Notes: generated by a model not told the origin, from the letters alone. Positions 1 to 5,610 are shown, counted from the stretch's first letter. The stretch: DNA of 5,610 nucleotides from Actinomycetes bacterium (GCA_023430425.1 JAEZAR010000188.1:1-5610); one strand, 5' to 3'. A program made the numbers and translations.

Positions 1-23
1 GGGCGGCGGGGCGGCCCGGCCCC

Positions 24-35
24 GGGGGGGGGGGG
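24..35. repeat. 12-base poly-G homopolymer in the rbfA leader
   Basis: An uninterrupted run of 12 G lies inside an extremely G/C-rich stretch (about 1-50) upstream of rbfA. In known actinobacterial operons this position is the infB-rbfA junction, but no infB C-terminus can be recognised here. The frame shared with rbfA is open to the window start, but its translation is low-complexity Gly/Pro/Arg and is not convincing as protein. Runs like this are prone to slippage and to sequencing or assembly error, so the exact length is uncertain. Confidence 0.7.
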
Positions 36-67
36 CGCGACCCGTCTGCGGCCCCTACCCCAGAAGC

Positions 68-74
68 AGGAGGA
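68..74 (+). promoter_or_regulatory. Shine-Dalgarno site of rbfA
   Basis: The sequence AGGAGGA is a near-perfect anti-16S match. It sits 7 bases before the GTG at 82, which supports that start over the adjacent in-frame GTG at 85. It indicates strong translation initiation independent of any upstream gene. Confidence 0.8.
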
Positions 75-81
75 CAGCGAC

Positions 82-558
82 GTGGTGGACCACCCCCGGG
101 CGACCCGGCTCGCCGAACGGATCCAGGAGATCGTCGCGCGGGTGCTGGACACCCGCGTCAAGGACCCCCGTCTGGGGTTCGTCACCGTCACGGGCGTCCG
201 CGTCACGGGCGACCTCCAGCACGCCTCGGTCTTCTACACCGTGCTGGGGGACAGCGAGGCGCGCGCGGGCTCCGCGGCGGCCCTCGAGTCGGCCAAGGGC
301 CTCATCCGCTCCGAGGTCGGCCGCCAGACCGGCGTCCGCCTGACGCCGACGCTCGAGTTCGTTCCGGACGCGCTGCCCGAGACGGCCGCGAGCATCGCCG
401 ACGCCCTGCGCGAGGCGGCGCGCCGTGACGCCGAGGTGGCGGCGCTCGCCGCGTCCGCGCAGTACGCCGGCGACGCCGACCCGTACCGGCACCCGGACGA
501 CGGGGCCGACCCGGACGACGACACGGACGAGGACGACCGGGACGCGGAGCGCGCGTGA
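82..558 (+). CDS. rbfA: 30S ribosome-binding factor A (RbfA)
   Basis: RbfA is a small KH-fold protein that binds the immature 30S subunit near the 5' end of 16S rRNA. It is needed for late 16S maturation and for cold adaptation. The 158-residue product begins with the typical RbfA N-terminal helix (R6-ATRLAERIQEIVARVL to residue 22). The family signature KDPRLGFVTVTGV follows at 27-39, then the strand HASVFYTVLG (47-56). The KH core reaches roughly residue 112. The start is GTG, placed by the AGGAGGA site 7 bases upstream. The last 28 residues (131-158) form a highly acidic tail with 14 Asp/Glu, probably disordered. The gene overlaps truB by four bases (GTGA at 555-558), so the two are co-translated. 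The family call is secure. Confidence 0.96.
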   Translation: MVDHPRATRLAERIQEIVARVLDTRVKDPRLGFVTVTGVRVTGDLQHASVFYTVLGDSEARAGSAAALESAKGLIRSEVGRQTGVRLTPTLEFVPDALPETAASIADALREAARRDAEVAALAASAQYAGDADPYRHPDDGADPDDDTDEDDRDAERA

Positions 559-1445
559 CCGACGGCCTCGTCGTCGTCGACAAGCCGGCGGGCCTGACCA
601 GCCACGACGTCGTCGCCCGGGTGCGGCGCCTCGCCGGCACCCGGCGCGTCGGGCACGCGGGCACGCTCGACCCGATGGCGACGGGTGTGCTGGTGCTCGG
701 CGTCGACCGCGCGACCCGCCTGCTCACCTACCTGGTCGGCGCCGACAAGGAGTACCTGGCGACCGCGCGCCTGGGCGTCGCGACGACCACCGACGACGCC
801 GAGGGCGAGGTCGTCGCCGTGACCGACGCCGCGGCGGTGTCCGAGGCGGACGTCGCCGCGGCGGTCGTCCACCTCACCGGCCCCATCGCGCAGGTCCCGT
901 CGTCGGTCAGCGCGATCAAGGTGGCCGGTCGGCGTGCGTACGCGCGCGTGCGGGCGGGGGAGGAGGTCGAGCTCCCGGCGCGCCCCGTCGTCGTGCACGC
1001 ACTCACCGTCACGAGCACCCGGCGGACGGTCGCCGACCGGGTCGAGGTGCTCGACGTGGACCTCGCCGTGACCTGCTCCTCGGGCACGTACGTGCGCGCG
1101 CTGGCACGTGACCTCGGCGCTGCCCTCGGGGTGGGCGGGCACCTCACCGCCCTGCGCCGCACCCGGGTCGGCGGGTACGGCCTGGACGTCGCGCGCACCC
1201 TGGACCAGCTCGCCGAGGACCTCGGGGTGCTGCCGATGGCGGACGCCGCCCGGGCGGCCTTCGCCGCGCGCGAGCTCAGCGTGGCGGAGGCGCGCGAGCT
1301 CTCCTACGGTCGCGCCGTGGCCGCGTCCGGTGCGGGCACCCGGGACGCCCCGGTGGCGGCCTTCGCGCCGGACGGCACCCTCGTCGCGCTCCTCGTCGAC
1401 GAGCGGGAGCGGGCTCGTCCGGTGCTCGTGCTCGCCCCGGCCTGA
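555..1445 (+). CDS. truB: tRNA pseudouridine(55) synthase TruB
   Basis: TruB isomerises U55 to pseudouridine in the T-loop of nearly all elongator tRNAs, and it also acts as a tRNA folding chaperone. The 296-residue product is normal length for the actinobacterial family. Visible motifs are the N-terminal VVDKPAGLTSHDVV (7-20); the catalytic motif GHAGTLDPMATGVL (33-46), whose D39 is the nucleophilic aspartate; the substrate-binding motif SAIKVAGRRAY starting at S119, with K122; and CSSGTYVRALARDLG at 174-188. The last 70 residues or so fit the small C-terminal PUA-like domain of bacterial TruB. The start is a GTG that overlaps the rbfA stop, with a GGAG Shine-Dalgarno five bases upstream (546-549) inside rbfA, which indicates translational coupling. 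I see no strong intrinsic terminator after the TGA at 1443-1445. Confidence 0.97.
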   Translation: MTDGLVVVDKPAGLTSHDVVARVRRLAGTRRVGHAGTLDPMATGVLVLGVDRATRLLTYLVGADKEYLATARLGVATTTDDAEGEVVAVTDAAAVSEADVAAAVVHLTGPIAQVPSSVSAIKVAGRRAYARVRAGEEVELPARPVVVHALTVTSTRRTVADRVEVLDVDLAVTCSSGTYVRALARDLGAALGVGGHLTALRRTRVGGYGLDVARTLDQLAEDLGVLPMADAARAAFAARELSVAEARELSYGRAVAASGAGTRDAPVAAFAPDGTLVALLVDERERARPVLVLAPA

Positions 1446-1476
1446 CCTGCGCGTGCCCGTGCGGGGACCGCGTCGA

Positions 1477-1490
1477 TGGGCGCGCTCCCA
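1477..1490. promoter_or_regulatory. Upstream CelR/CebR-type operator (one mismatch)
   Basis: TGGGCGCGCTCCCA differs at one base (position 5, C for A) from the palindrome TGGGAGCGCTCCCA. That palindrome is the established binding site of CelR (Thermobifida fusca) and CebR (Streptomyces), LacI-family repressors released by cello-oligosaccharides. It starts 32 bases after the truB stop and ends about 29 bases before the proposed -35 box of the cellulase. The flanks also match the downstream copy: 19 of 21 bases are identical from the preceding A through the following GAWTCG. Likely an auxiliary operator. Confidence 0.75.
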
Positions 1491-1519
1491 GATTCGTCCG
1501 GCCGGGACGTCCGACTCCC

Positions 1520-1548
1520 TTGTGACGCCGCGTCTGTATCGGTAACGT
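1520..1548 (+). promoter_or_regulatory. Candidate vegetative promoter of the cellulase
   Basis: A TTGTGA -35 box (1520-1525, 4/6 to consensus) lies 17 bases before a TAACGT -10 box (1543-1548), which keeps the key T, A and final T. Transcription would start near 1555 and give a leader of roughly 75-80 bases. The element lies between the two CelR/CebR-type operators, as expected for a repressed promoter. The -10 is weak, so the exact boxes remain a proposal. Confidence 0.4.
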
Positions 1549-1603
1549 GCACGCACCGGCACACCGGCTGCCGGAGCGTGCGGCACGGTCCGCCCGTGGC
1601 GCA

Positions 1604-1617
1604 TGGGAGCGCTCCCA
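1604..1617. promoter_or_regulatory. Downstream CelR/CebR operator (perfect palindrome)
   Basis: TGGGAGCGCTCCCA is a perfect 14-base palindrome identical to the published CelR/CebR operator that controls actinobacterial cellulase and cellobiose-uptake genes. It sits 14 bases before the GTG start of the GH9 gene and just upstream of its ribosome binding site, so a bound repressor could block initiation or elongation of transcription. The expected logic is repression without cellulose and release by cellobiose or cellotriose. No regulator gene is present in the window, so the identity of the repressor is inferred from the site alone. Confidence 0.88.
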
Positions 1618-1621
1618 GAAT

Positions 1622-1627
1622 CGGAGA
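1622..1627 (+). promoter_or_regulatory. Ribosome binding site of the GH9 cellulase
   Basis: CGGAGA with its core GGAG (1623-1626) ends four bases before the GTG at 1632. It supports this GTG as the start. The only nearby ATG (1603) is out of frame, and the chosen start gives an immediate, well-formed signal peptide. Confidence 0.65.
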
Positions 1628-1631
1628 CGAC

Positions 1632-1736
1632 GTGGTTTCCTTCAGCAAGAGGCGCGGCCGTGCGGCCGCAGTGGGCGGCGCAACCGCCGGTGTGCTGGTG
1701 ATGGCCTCCGCCCTGAGCCCGATCGCCGCCGCAGCG
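1632..1736 (+). other. Signal peptide of the cellulase (residues 1-35)
   Basis: There is a basic n-region (K6, R7, R8, R10), then a hydrophobic Ala/Gly/Val/Leu core at about 11-28, then an Ala-rich c-region with AAAA at 32-35 before P36. Cleavage is likely after A34 or A35. This is a Sec-type signal: RRG at 7-9 is followed by R10 rather than a Tat-like hydrophobic pair, so Tat export is less likely but not excluded. Confidence 0.85.
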
Positions 1737-4700
1737 CCCGTCACCGAGGTGCACGACTTCGCCGACGGCGTCCAGGGCTGGTTCTCCTACCCGGGCACGT
1801 CCGCGGCCACGTCGGCCGAGAGCGGCGAGCTGTGCACAGTGGTCCAGGACCACACGGGCAACCCGTGGGACGTCGCGGTCCAGCACGACGCCGTCGCGTA
1901 CGAGGACGGCACGACCTACACGGTCTCGTTCGACGCCCACGCCTCGAAGGCGGTGTCGATCCCGATGCAGGGCGGCGGCGCGTACCCGGACGTGTTCGGT
2001 CACGCCGTCACGCTCGACGGCTCCGCCACGCCGCAGCACGTCGAGTTCGACTTCACGCCGGACGGCTGGTCGGCGCCGGCGGGCAACGTCTCGTTCCAGC
2101 TGGGCAACCAGGGAACCGGCTACACCTTCTGCATCGACGACTTCTCGATCGCCCCGGCCTTCCCGGAGCTCATTCCGAACGGCGACTTCGCGAGCCCGAC
2201 CCTCGACCCGTGGTTCGCCGCAGGCGCGCTCGGCACGCCCGACCTCTCCTCGGGCTCCCTCGTCCTCCCGGTGACGGGGGGTGGCCAGTACGACGGGGTG
2301 GGCTTCAACGGCGTGCCGATCACGGCGGGGAAGGCCTACACCCTGACGTTCCACGCCTCGGCGTCGTCCGAGAAGACGATCCGCGTCGTCGTCGGCCAGA
2401 GCGACGCCCCCTACGGGACCGTGCTCGACTCCACGGCTGCGCTCACCCCCGAGGGCGACACCTACACGTACACCTTCACCGCATCCGCGACGTACCCGGC
2501 GGTCAGCGCCGCGGGCGACCCGGCGGGCCAGCTCGCCTTCCAGATCGGCGGCCGCGGGGACGGGTGGACCTTCACGCTGGACGACGTCTCGCTGAAGGAG
2601 AGCGCGACGCCGCCCCCGCTCTACGAGCCCGAGACCGGCCCGCGCGTCCGCGTGAACCAGGTCGGCTACCTGCCCGAGGGTCCGAAGCGCGCCACCCTGG
2701 TGACCGCCGCGACCGAGCCGGTGGCGTGGGAGCTGCGCGACGGCGCCGAGGTCGTGGCGCAGGGCGTGAGCCGGCCCGAGGGCGTCGACCCGACCGCGGG
2801 CATCAACGTCCACGTCATCGACTTCTCCGGCGTCACGGAGACCGGCACCTATACCCTCGTCGCCGACGGCGAGACCAGCTACGAGTTCGTCGTCGACGCG
2901 GACATCTACGCCCAGCTCCGCTACGACGCGCTCGACTACTTCTACCCGGTGCGCAGCGGCATCGCGATCGACGGGTCGATCATCGGCGACGCGGAGTACA
3001 CCCGTCCCGCCGGGCACGTGGAGAACCCGGCGAGCACGCTCGTCGCCGAGAGCCCGAACAAGGGCGACGTCGACGTGGAGTGCCTCACCGACGCGGCGGA
3101 GAGCGGTACCTACTCCTACGGCGACTGGACGTGCGCGACGACCGACGGCGCTACCTACGCCCTCGACGTCACGGGCGGCTGGTACGACGCCGGTGACCAC
3201 GGCAAGTACGTCGTCAACGGCGGCATCGCCGTCGCGCAGCTCATGAGCACGTACGAGCGCACGCTCCACGCGGCGACCGGTGACCCGGGCGACCTCGGCG
3301 ACGGGACGCTCGACATCCCGGCGGCCGAGCAGACCAACGGGGTGCCGGACGTGCTCGACGAGGCGCGCTGGGAGCTCGAGTGGATGATGAGCATGCAGGT
3401 GCCCGCGAACGCGGTGCAGTACGCCGGCATGGTCCACCACAAGATCCACGACATGGGCTGGACGGGCCTGCCGCTCCTGCCCGACCAGGACCCCCAGGCG
3501 CGGTACCTGCACCGGCCGTCGACGGCGGCGACGCTCAACTTCGCCGCGGTCGCGGCGCAGGGCGCCCGCCTGTGGGAGCAGTACGACGCGGAGTTCGCCG
3601 CCGACCTGCTGGCCGCGGGCCTGGTCGCGTGGGACGCGGCGCTCGCCACCCCCGCGCTGTACGCCCCGGGCGACATGGGCGGCAACGGCGGTGGCCCGTA
3701 CGACGACAGCGAGGTCGGCGACGAGTTCTACTGGGCCGCTGCCGAGCTGTTCCTCACCACGGGTGAGGCGGAGTTCGAGGAGCACGTCCTCGGCAGCGAG
3801 TACCACACCGCCGACATCTGGACCGAGAGCGGCATCACCTGGGGCGCCACCGCGGGCCTCGGGCGCATCGCCCTCGCCACGGTGCCGTCCGACCTGCCCG
3901 GTGTGCGGGCGATCCGCGCGTCGGTCGTCGCAGGCGCGGAGAGGTACCTCGGGTGGCAGGCGGAGCAGCCGTTCGGCACCACGTACCCCGGCCTGGACGG
4001 GGTGTACGAGTGGGGCTCGAACTCCATGGTGCTCAACAACCAGGTGGTCCTCGCGACCGCCTTCGACATCACCGGCGAGCAGCGCTTCGCCGACGGGGTG
4101 CTCGAGGCGATGGACTACCTGCTCGGCCGCAACGCGCTGAACACCTCCTACATCACGGGCTACGGCGAGGTGTACTCGGAGAACCAGCACAGCCGGTGGT
4201 TCGCGAACTCCCTCGACCCGGCGCTCCCGAACCCGCCTGTGGGCGCCGTCTCGGGCGGGCCGAACTCGACGGTCTCCACGTGGGACCCGACGATCTCCGG
4301 TCTCTACAACGGTGACCACATGTGCGCGCCGCAGCTCTGCTACGTCGACCACATCCAGTCGTGGGCGACGAACGAGATCACTGTCAACTGGAACTCCGTC
4401 ATGTCGCAGGTCGCGTCCTTCGTGGCCGACCTGGGGGACGGCGCGCCGGAGGTGCCCGGCAGCGGCGTCGTGACCGTGGAGCCCGTCCGCGTCCTCGACG
4501 TCGCGAACGCGGCGACCGGGGCGGTGCAGTGCTGGCCGGTCGCCGGCGAGGGCCCCGTGCCCGCGGACGCCACCGGGGTCGTGCTCAACGTCACCACCGT
4601 GCGGCCGAACGCCAACGGGTACGTCGTGGTCTACCCGGACACGGCCGGGGACGGCGCCACGCCGGTGCCGAGCACCTCGACGGTGAACTTCGAGCCGGGG

Positions 4701-5610
4701 CACGACGTCGCCAACACGACGTTCGTGGCCCTGCCGGCCAACGGTGACCTCTGCTACGCGGTCCAGGGCGCGACGTCCGTCGGGCTGAAGGTCGACCTGA
4801 GCGGCTGGCTCACGGGTGACTCGGGCGTCGTGCTGCAGGACCCGGAGCGGCTGCTCGACACGCGGCCCGGCGGGGTGGGCGAGGTCGACGGTGCCATCCC
4901 GGCGCGCGGCACGGAGACCATCCAGGTCGCCGGCGAGCTCGGGGTCCCCGCGGACGCGCGGTCCGTGATCGCGAACGTGACGGTCACCGGCTTCACCCAG
5001 GTCGGCAACCTCCGGGTGTTCCCCGGCGGCGAGGACGTCCCGAACGCCTCGGTCGTGAACTACGCACCGGGGATCGACAAGGCGAACTCGACGGTCGTGG
5101 CGCTCGGTGAGGACGGGACGATCTCGTTGCACAACGACTCGAACGCCGCCGCGCACGTGATCGTCGACGTGCTCGGGTACACGCTGCCGGGGACCGGCCA
5201 CGTCGGGATCGTGCCCACGCGCGTGCTCGACACCCGGGCGGCCACGCAGATCGGCGAGCTGTCGGGCGCGCTGACGCCCCGCACGGTGTACAGCATCGCC
5301 ATGCCGGAGGACGTGGTGCCCGTGGGCGCCACCGCTGTCGTCCTCAACGTCACGGCGGTCCTCAGCCACCAGTGGTGGCCGCCGTCGCTCGGGAACCTGC
5401 GGGTCTACCCCGACTCGGCCGGCACGGGTGCGACGCCCCCGCCGAACGCGTCGACGATCAACTACATCCCCTCACGGGACATCCCGAACCTGGTCGTGGT
5501 CGACCTGCCCGTGAACGGACGGGTCAACGTCTGGTCCGACCAGTTCGCCGGCTCCGTGCACCTCGCGGTGGACGTCGTGGGGTTCATCACGCCGGTGGCG
5601 GCGGCCCCGG
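1632..5610 (+). CDS. cenC: Secreted multimodular GH9 endoglucanase, CenC-like (3' end beyond window)
   Basis: This is a family 9 cellulase that cleaves beta-1,4-glucan by an inverting mechanism outside the cell. The frame is open for 1326 codons to the window edge. Order of parts: signal peptide 1-35; two CBM4-like modules (about 37-175 and 179-324); linker with PPP at 327-329; Ig-like CelD_N module (about 338-423, opening VRVNQVGYLP); GH9 domain (about 428-935); three repeats of a roughly 120-residue module from 947 on. Catalytic signs are GGWYDAGDHGKY with D519 and D522 (base and water-positioning aspartates), QHSRW with H853 and R855 (GH9 signature 1), and the full second signature Y-x-D-x4-W-x3-E-x-T-x3-N-S ending in the general acid E915. 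From memory, residues from about 325 to 935 track C. fimi CenC closely, but the tail differs. Two CelR/CebR-type operators precede the gene. The family is certain; the symbol is by resemblance. Confidence 0.95.
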   Translation, partial: MVSFSKRRGRAAAVGGATAGVLVMASALSPIAAAAPVTEVHDFADGVQGWFSYPGTSAATSAESGELCTVVQDHTGNPWDVAVQHDAVAYEDGTTYTVSFDAHASKAVSIPMQGGGAYPDVFGHAVTLDGSATPQHVEFDFTPDGWSAPAGNVSFQLGNQGTGYTFCIDDFSIAPAFPELIPNGDFASPTLDPWFAAGALGTPDLSSGSLVLPVTGGGQYDGVGFNGVPITAGKAYTLTFHASASSEKTIRVVVGQSDAPYGTVLDSTAALTPEGDTYTYTFTASATYPAVSAAGDPAGQLAFQIGGRGDGWTFTLDDVSLKESATPPPLYEPETGPRVRVNQVGYLPEGPKRATLVTAATEPVAWELRDGAEVVAQGVSRPEGVDPTAGINVHVIDFSGVTETGTYTLVADGETSYEFVVDADIYAQLRYDALDYFYPVRSGIAIDGSIIGDAEYTRPAGHVENPASTLVAESPNKGDVDVECLTDAAESGTYSYGDWTCATTDGATYALDVTGGWYDAGDHGKYVVNGGIAVAQLMSTYERTLHAATGDPGDLGDGTLDIPAAEQTNGVPDVLDEARWELEWMMSMQVPANAVQYAGMVHHKIHDMGWTGLPLLPDQDPQARYLHRPSTAATLNFAAVAAQGARLWEQYDAEFAADLLAAGLVAWDAALATPALYAPGDMGGNGGGPYDDSEVGDEFYWAAAELFLTTGEAEFEEHVLGSEYHTADIWTESGITWGATAGLGRIALATVPSDLPGVRAIRASVVAGAERYLGWQAEQPFGTTYPGLDGVYEWGSNSMVLNNQVVLATAFDITGEQRFADGVLEAMDYLLGRNALNTSYITGYGEVYSENQHSRWFANSLDPALPNPPVGAVSGGPNSTVSTWDPTISGLYNGDHMCAPQLCYVDHIQSWATNEITVNWNSVMSQVASFVADLGDGAPEVPGSGVVTVEPVRVLDVANAATGAVQCWPVAGEGPVPADATGVVLNVTTVRPNANGYVVVYPDTAGDGATPVPSTSTVNFEPGHDVANTTFVALPANGDLCYAVQGATSVGLKVDLSGWLTGDSGVVLQDPERLLDTRPGGVGEVDGAIPARGTETIQVAGELGVPADARSVIANVTVTGFTQVGNLRVFPGGEDVPNASVVNYAPGIDKANSTVVALGEDGTISLHNDSNAAAHVIVDVLGYTLPGTGHVGIVPTRVLDTRAATQIGELSGALTPRTVYSIAMPEDVVPVGATAVVLNVTAVLSHQWWPPSLGNLRVYPDSAGTGATPPPNASTINYIPSRDIPNLVVVDLPVNGRVNVWSDQFAGSVHLAVDVVGFITPVAAAP
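1740..2156 (+). other. CBM4-like carbohydrate-binding module 1
   Basis: Residues about 37-175 form a beta-rich module. Features are DFADGVQGW near the start, LCTVV with C68, the GNPWD motif, TYTVSFDAHAS, and the closing FCIDDFSI with C167. The family's N-terminal modules in CenC bind amorphous cellulose and soluble cello-oligosaccharides. C68 and C167 occupy the positions of the disulfide known in CenC-type CBM4 modules, so this copy looks intact. Assignment to CBM4 rather than the related CBM9/CBM22 is by resemblance to CenC. Confidence 0.85.
2166..2603 (+). other. CBM4-like carbohydrate-binding module 2, without the disulfide
   Basis: Residues about 179-324 repeat the module-1 fold pattern: an N183-GDF start, YDGVGFNG, AYTLTFHASAS, APYGTVLDSTAALT, FTASATYPA, AFQIGG and WTFTLDDVSL. 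Both cysteines of module 1 are replaced here, by V211 and T315. It ends in a linker with PPP (327-329). It should bind single glucan chains like its partner, giving two-site binding ahead of the catalytic unit. Confidence 0.85.
2643..2900 (+). other. Ig-like CelD_N module of GH9 enzymes
   Basis: Residues about 338-423 contain the typical opening RVNQVGYLPEGPKRATLV, then PVAWELRDG, VHVIDFSGV and TGTYTLVADG. This small beta-sandwich directly precedes the catalytic domain in many GH9 cellulases and packs against it to stabilise the active fold. It is not itself catalytic. Confidence 0.9.
2913..4436 (+). other. GH9 (alpha/alpha)6 catalytic domain
   Basis: Residues about 428-935 run from QLRYDALDYFY to VASFVADLG. 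Landmarks are D519 and D522 in YDAGDHGKY, GVPDVLDEARWELEWM in the early helices, DEFYWAAAEL (697-706), LLGRNALN before the first GH9 signature with H853 and R855, and E915 as the general acid within Y-V-D-H-I-Q-S-W. All expected catalytic residues are present, so the enzyme should be active. Cys pairs before the DAGD motif (ECL, WTC) and near the acid (MC, LC) match positions I recall in CenC. Confidence 0.95.
4470..4814 (+). repeat. C-terminal tandem module A (residues 947-1061)
   Basis: First of three related modules. Landmarks are R953-VLD, LNVT at 985-988, VVYP ending at P1002, VNF with N1019, and VDLSGW ending at W1059. It is the most diverged copy: the first landmark spacing (R to the N of NVT) is 33 residues, against 42 in the other two. 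It alone carries two cysteines (C967 and C1041). I recognise the pattern from secreted actinobacterial proteins but know no function for it. Confidence 0.8.
4821..5190 (+). repeat. C-terminal tandem module B (residues 1064-1187)
   Basis: Second copy, closest to the consensus: R1073-LLDTR, ANVTVTG with N1115, GNLRVFP ending at P1131, PNAS at 1137-1140, VNYAPG, and VIVDVLGY ending at Y1183. It has no cysteines. It starts 120 residues after module A when the R-[VL]-L-D motif is used as anchor. Confidence 0.85.
5199..5594 (+). repeat. C-terminal tandem module C (residues 1190-1321)
   Basis: Third copy: R1197-VLDTR, LNVTAV with N1239, GNLRVYP ending at P1260, PNASTINY with Y1278, then PNLVVVDLP and LAVDVVGF near the window end. 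About five extra residues, including WWPP, separate the NVT and YP landmarks. The following PVAAAP looks like a linker or terminus; whether a fourth copy or a stop follows lies outside the window. Confidence 0.85.

Noticed and set aside
1..81. C-terminal end of infB
   Set aside because: Expected by gene order, but no infB-like sequence or convincing stop-terminated frame can be recognised in this short G-rich stretch.
425..1111. Plus-strand open frame overlapping rbfA and truB
   Set aside because: Its translation is Arg/Pro/Thr-rich low-complexity sequence overlapping two well-supported genes in another frame.
1495..1509. Small hairpin CGTCC-GGCCG-GGACG as a truB terminator
   Set aside because: The stem is only five base pairs, has no T tract after it, and lies between the operator and promoter of the next gene. 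It is too weak to call a terminator.
1547..3196. 549-codon plus-strand open frame overlapping the cellulase
   Set aside because: It lies in a different frame from the GH9 gene, has an Arg/Pro/Gly-rich shadow composition and carries no domain, whereas the frame starting at 1632 gives a continuous GH9 protein.
3691..4747. Several short plus-strand open frames inside the GH9 catalytic region
   Set aside because: All are alternative-frame shadows of the continuous cellulase frame and show no start context or domain.
234..5369. Very long antisense open frame (over 1700 codons) on the minus strand across all three genes
   Set aside because: It is a GC-rich shadow. Its translation is Arg/Val/Asp/His-rich low-complexity text with no recognisable domain, and it opposes three genes with clear family motifs. 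Stop codons are simply rare in this frame at this base composition.

Overview
This window comes from a very GC-rich actinobacterium. The best guess is a Cellulomonas-type, cellulose-degrading member of the Micrococcales. The evidence is the strong G/C third-position bias, the GTG starts, the infB-rbfA-truB style gene order, and a secreted family 9 cellulase whose central part closely resembles Cellulomonas fimi CenC as I remember it. The species cannot be fixed from this stretch alone.

Layout: bases 1-81 are a G-rich leader with a 12-G run and a strong Shine-Dalgarno sequence. Next is rbfA (82-558, 30S ribosome maturation factor), which overlaps truB (555-1445, tRNA Psi55 synthase) by four bases, so the two are translationally coupled. 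A 186-base intergenic region (1446-1631) holds two copies of the TGGGAGCGCTCCCA palindrome, the known CelR/CebR operator for cello-oligosaccharide-responsive LacI-family repressors. A plausible promoter lies between them. The rest of the window (1632-5610) is one open frame of at least 1326 codons with no stop before the window edge. It encodes a secreted multimodular GH9 endoglucanase.

Module order in the cellulase: signal peptide (1-35), CBM4-like module 1 (about 37-175), CBM4-like module 2 (about 179-324), Pro-containing linker, Ig-like CelD_N module (about 338-423), GH9 catalytic domain (about 428-935, with D519, D522, H853, R855 and E915 in place), then three tandem copies of a roughly 120-residue module (R-[VL]-L-D ... 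N-V-T ... [YF]-P ... N-[YF] ... V-D) reaching the end of the window. I know this last repeat from many secreted actinobacterial proteins but cannot assign it a function. It replaces the two C-terminal Ig-like modules that I recall in C. fimi CenC.

How it fits together: rbfA and truB are translation/RNA housekeeping genes of a conserved operon that usually continues into ribF. Here a cellulase with its own cellobiose-responsive control region follows truB directly. The main points of interest are the operator pair, which lies 127 bp apart and suits repressor looping; the unexplained triple C-terminal module; and the paired loss of the disulfide cysteines in the second CBM.
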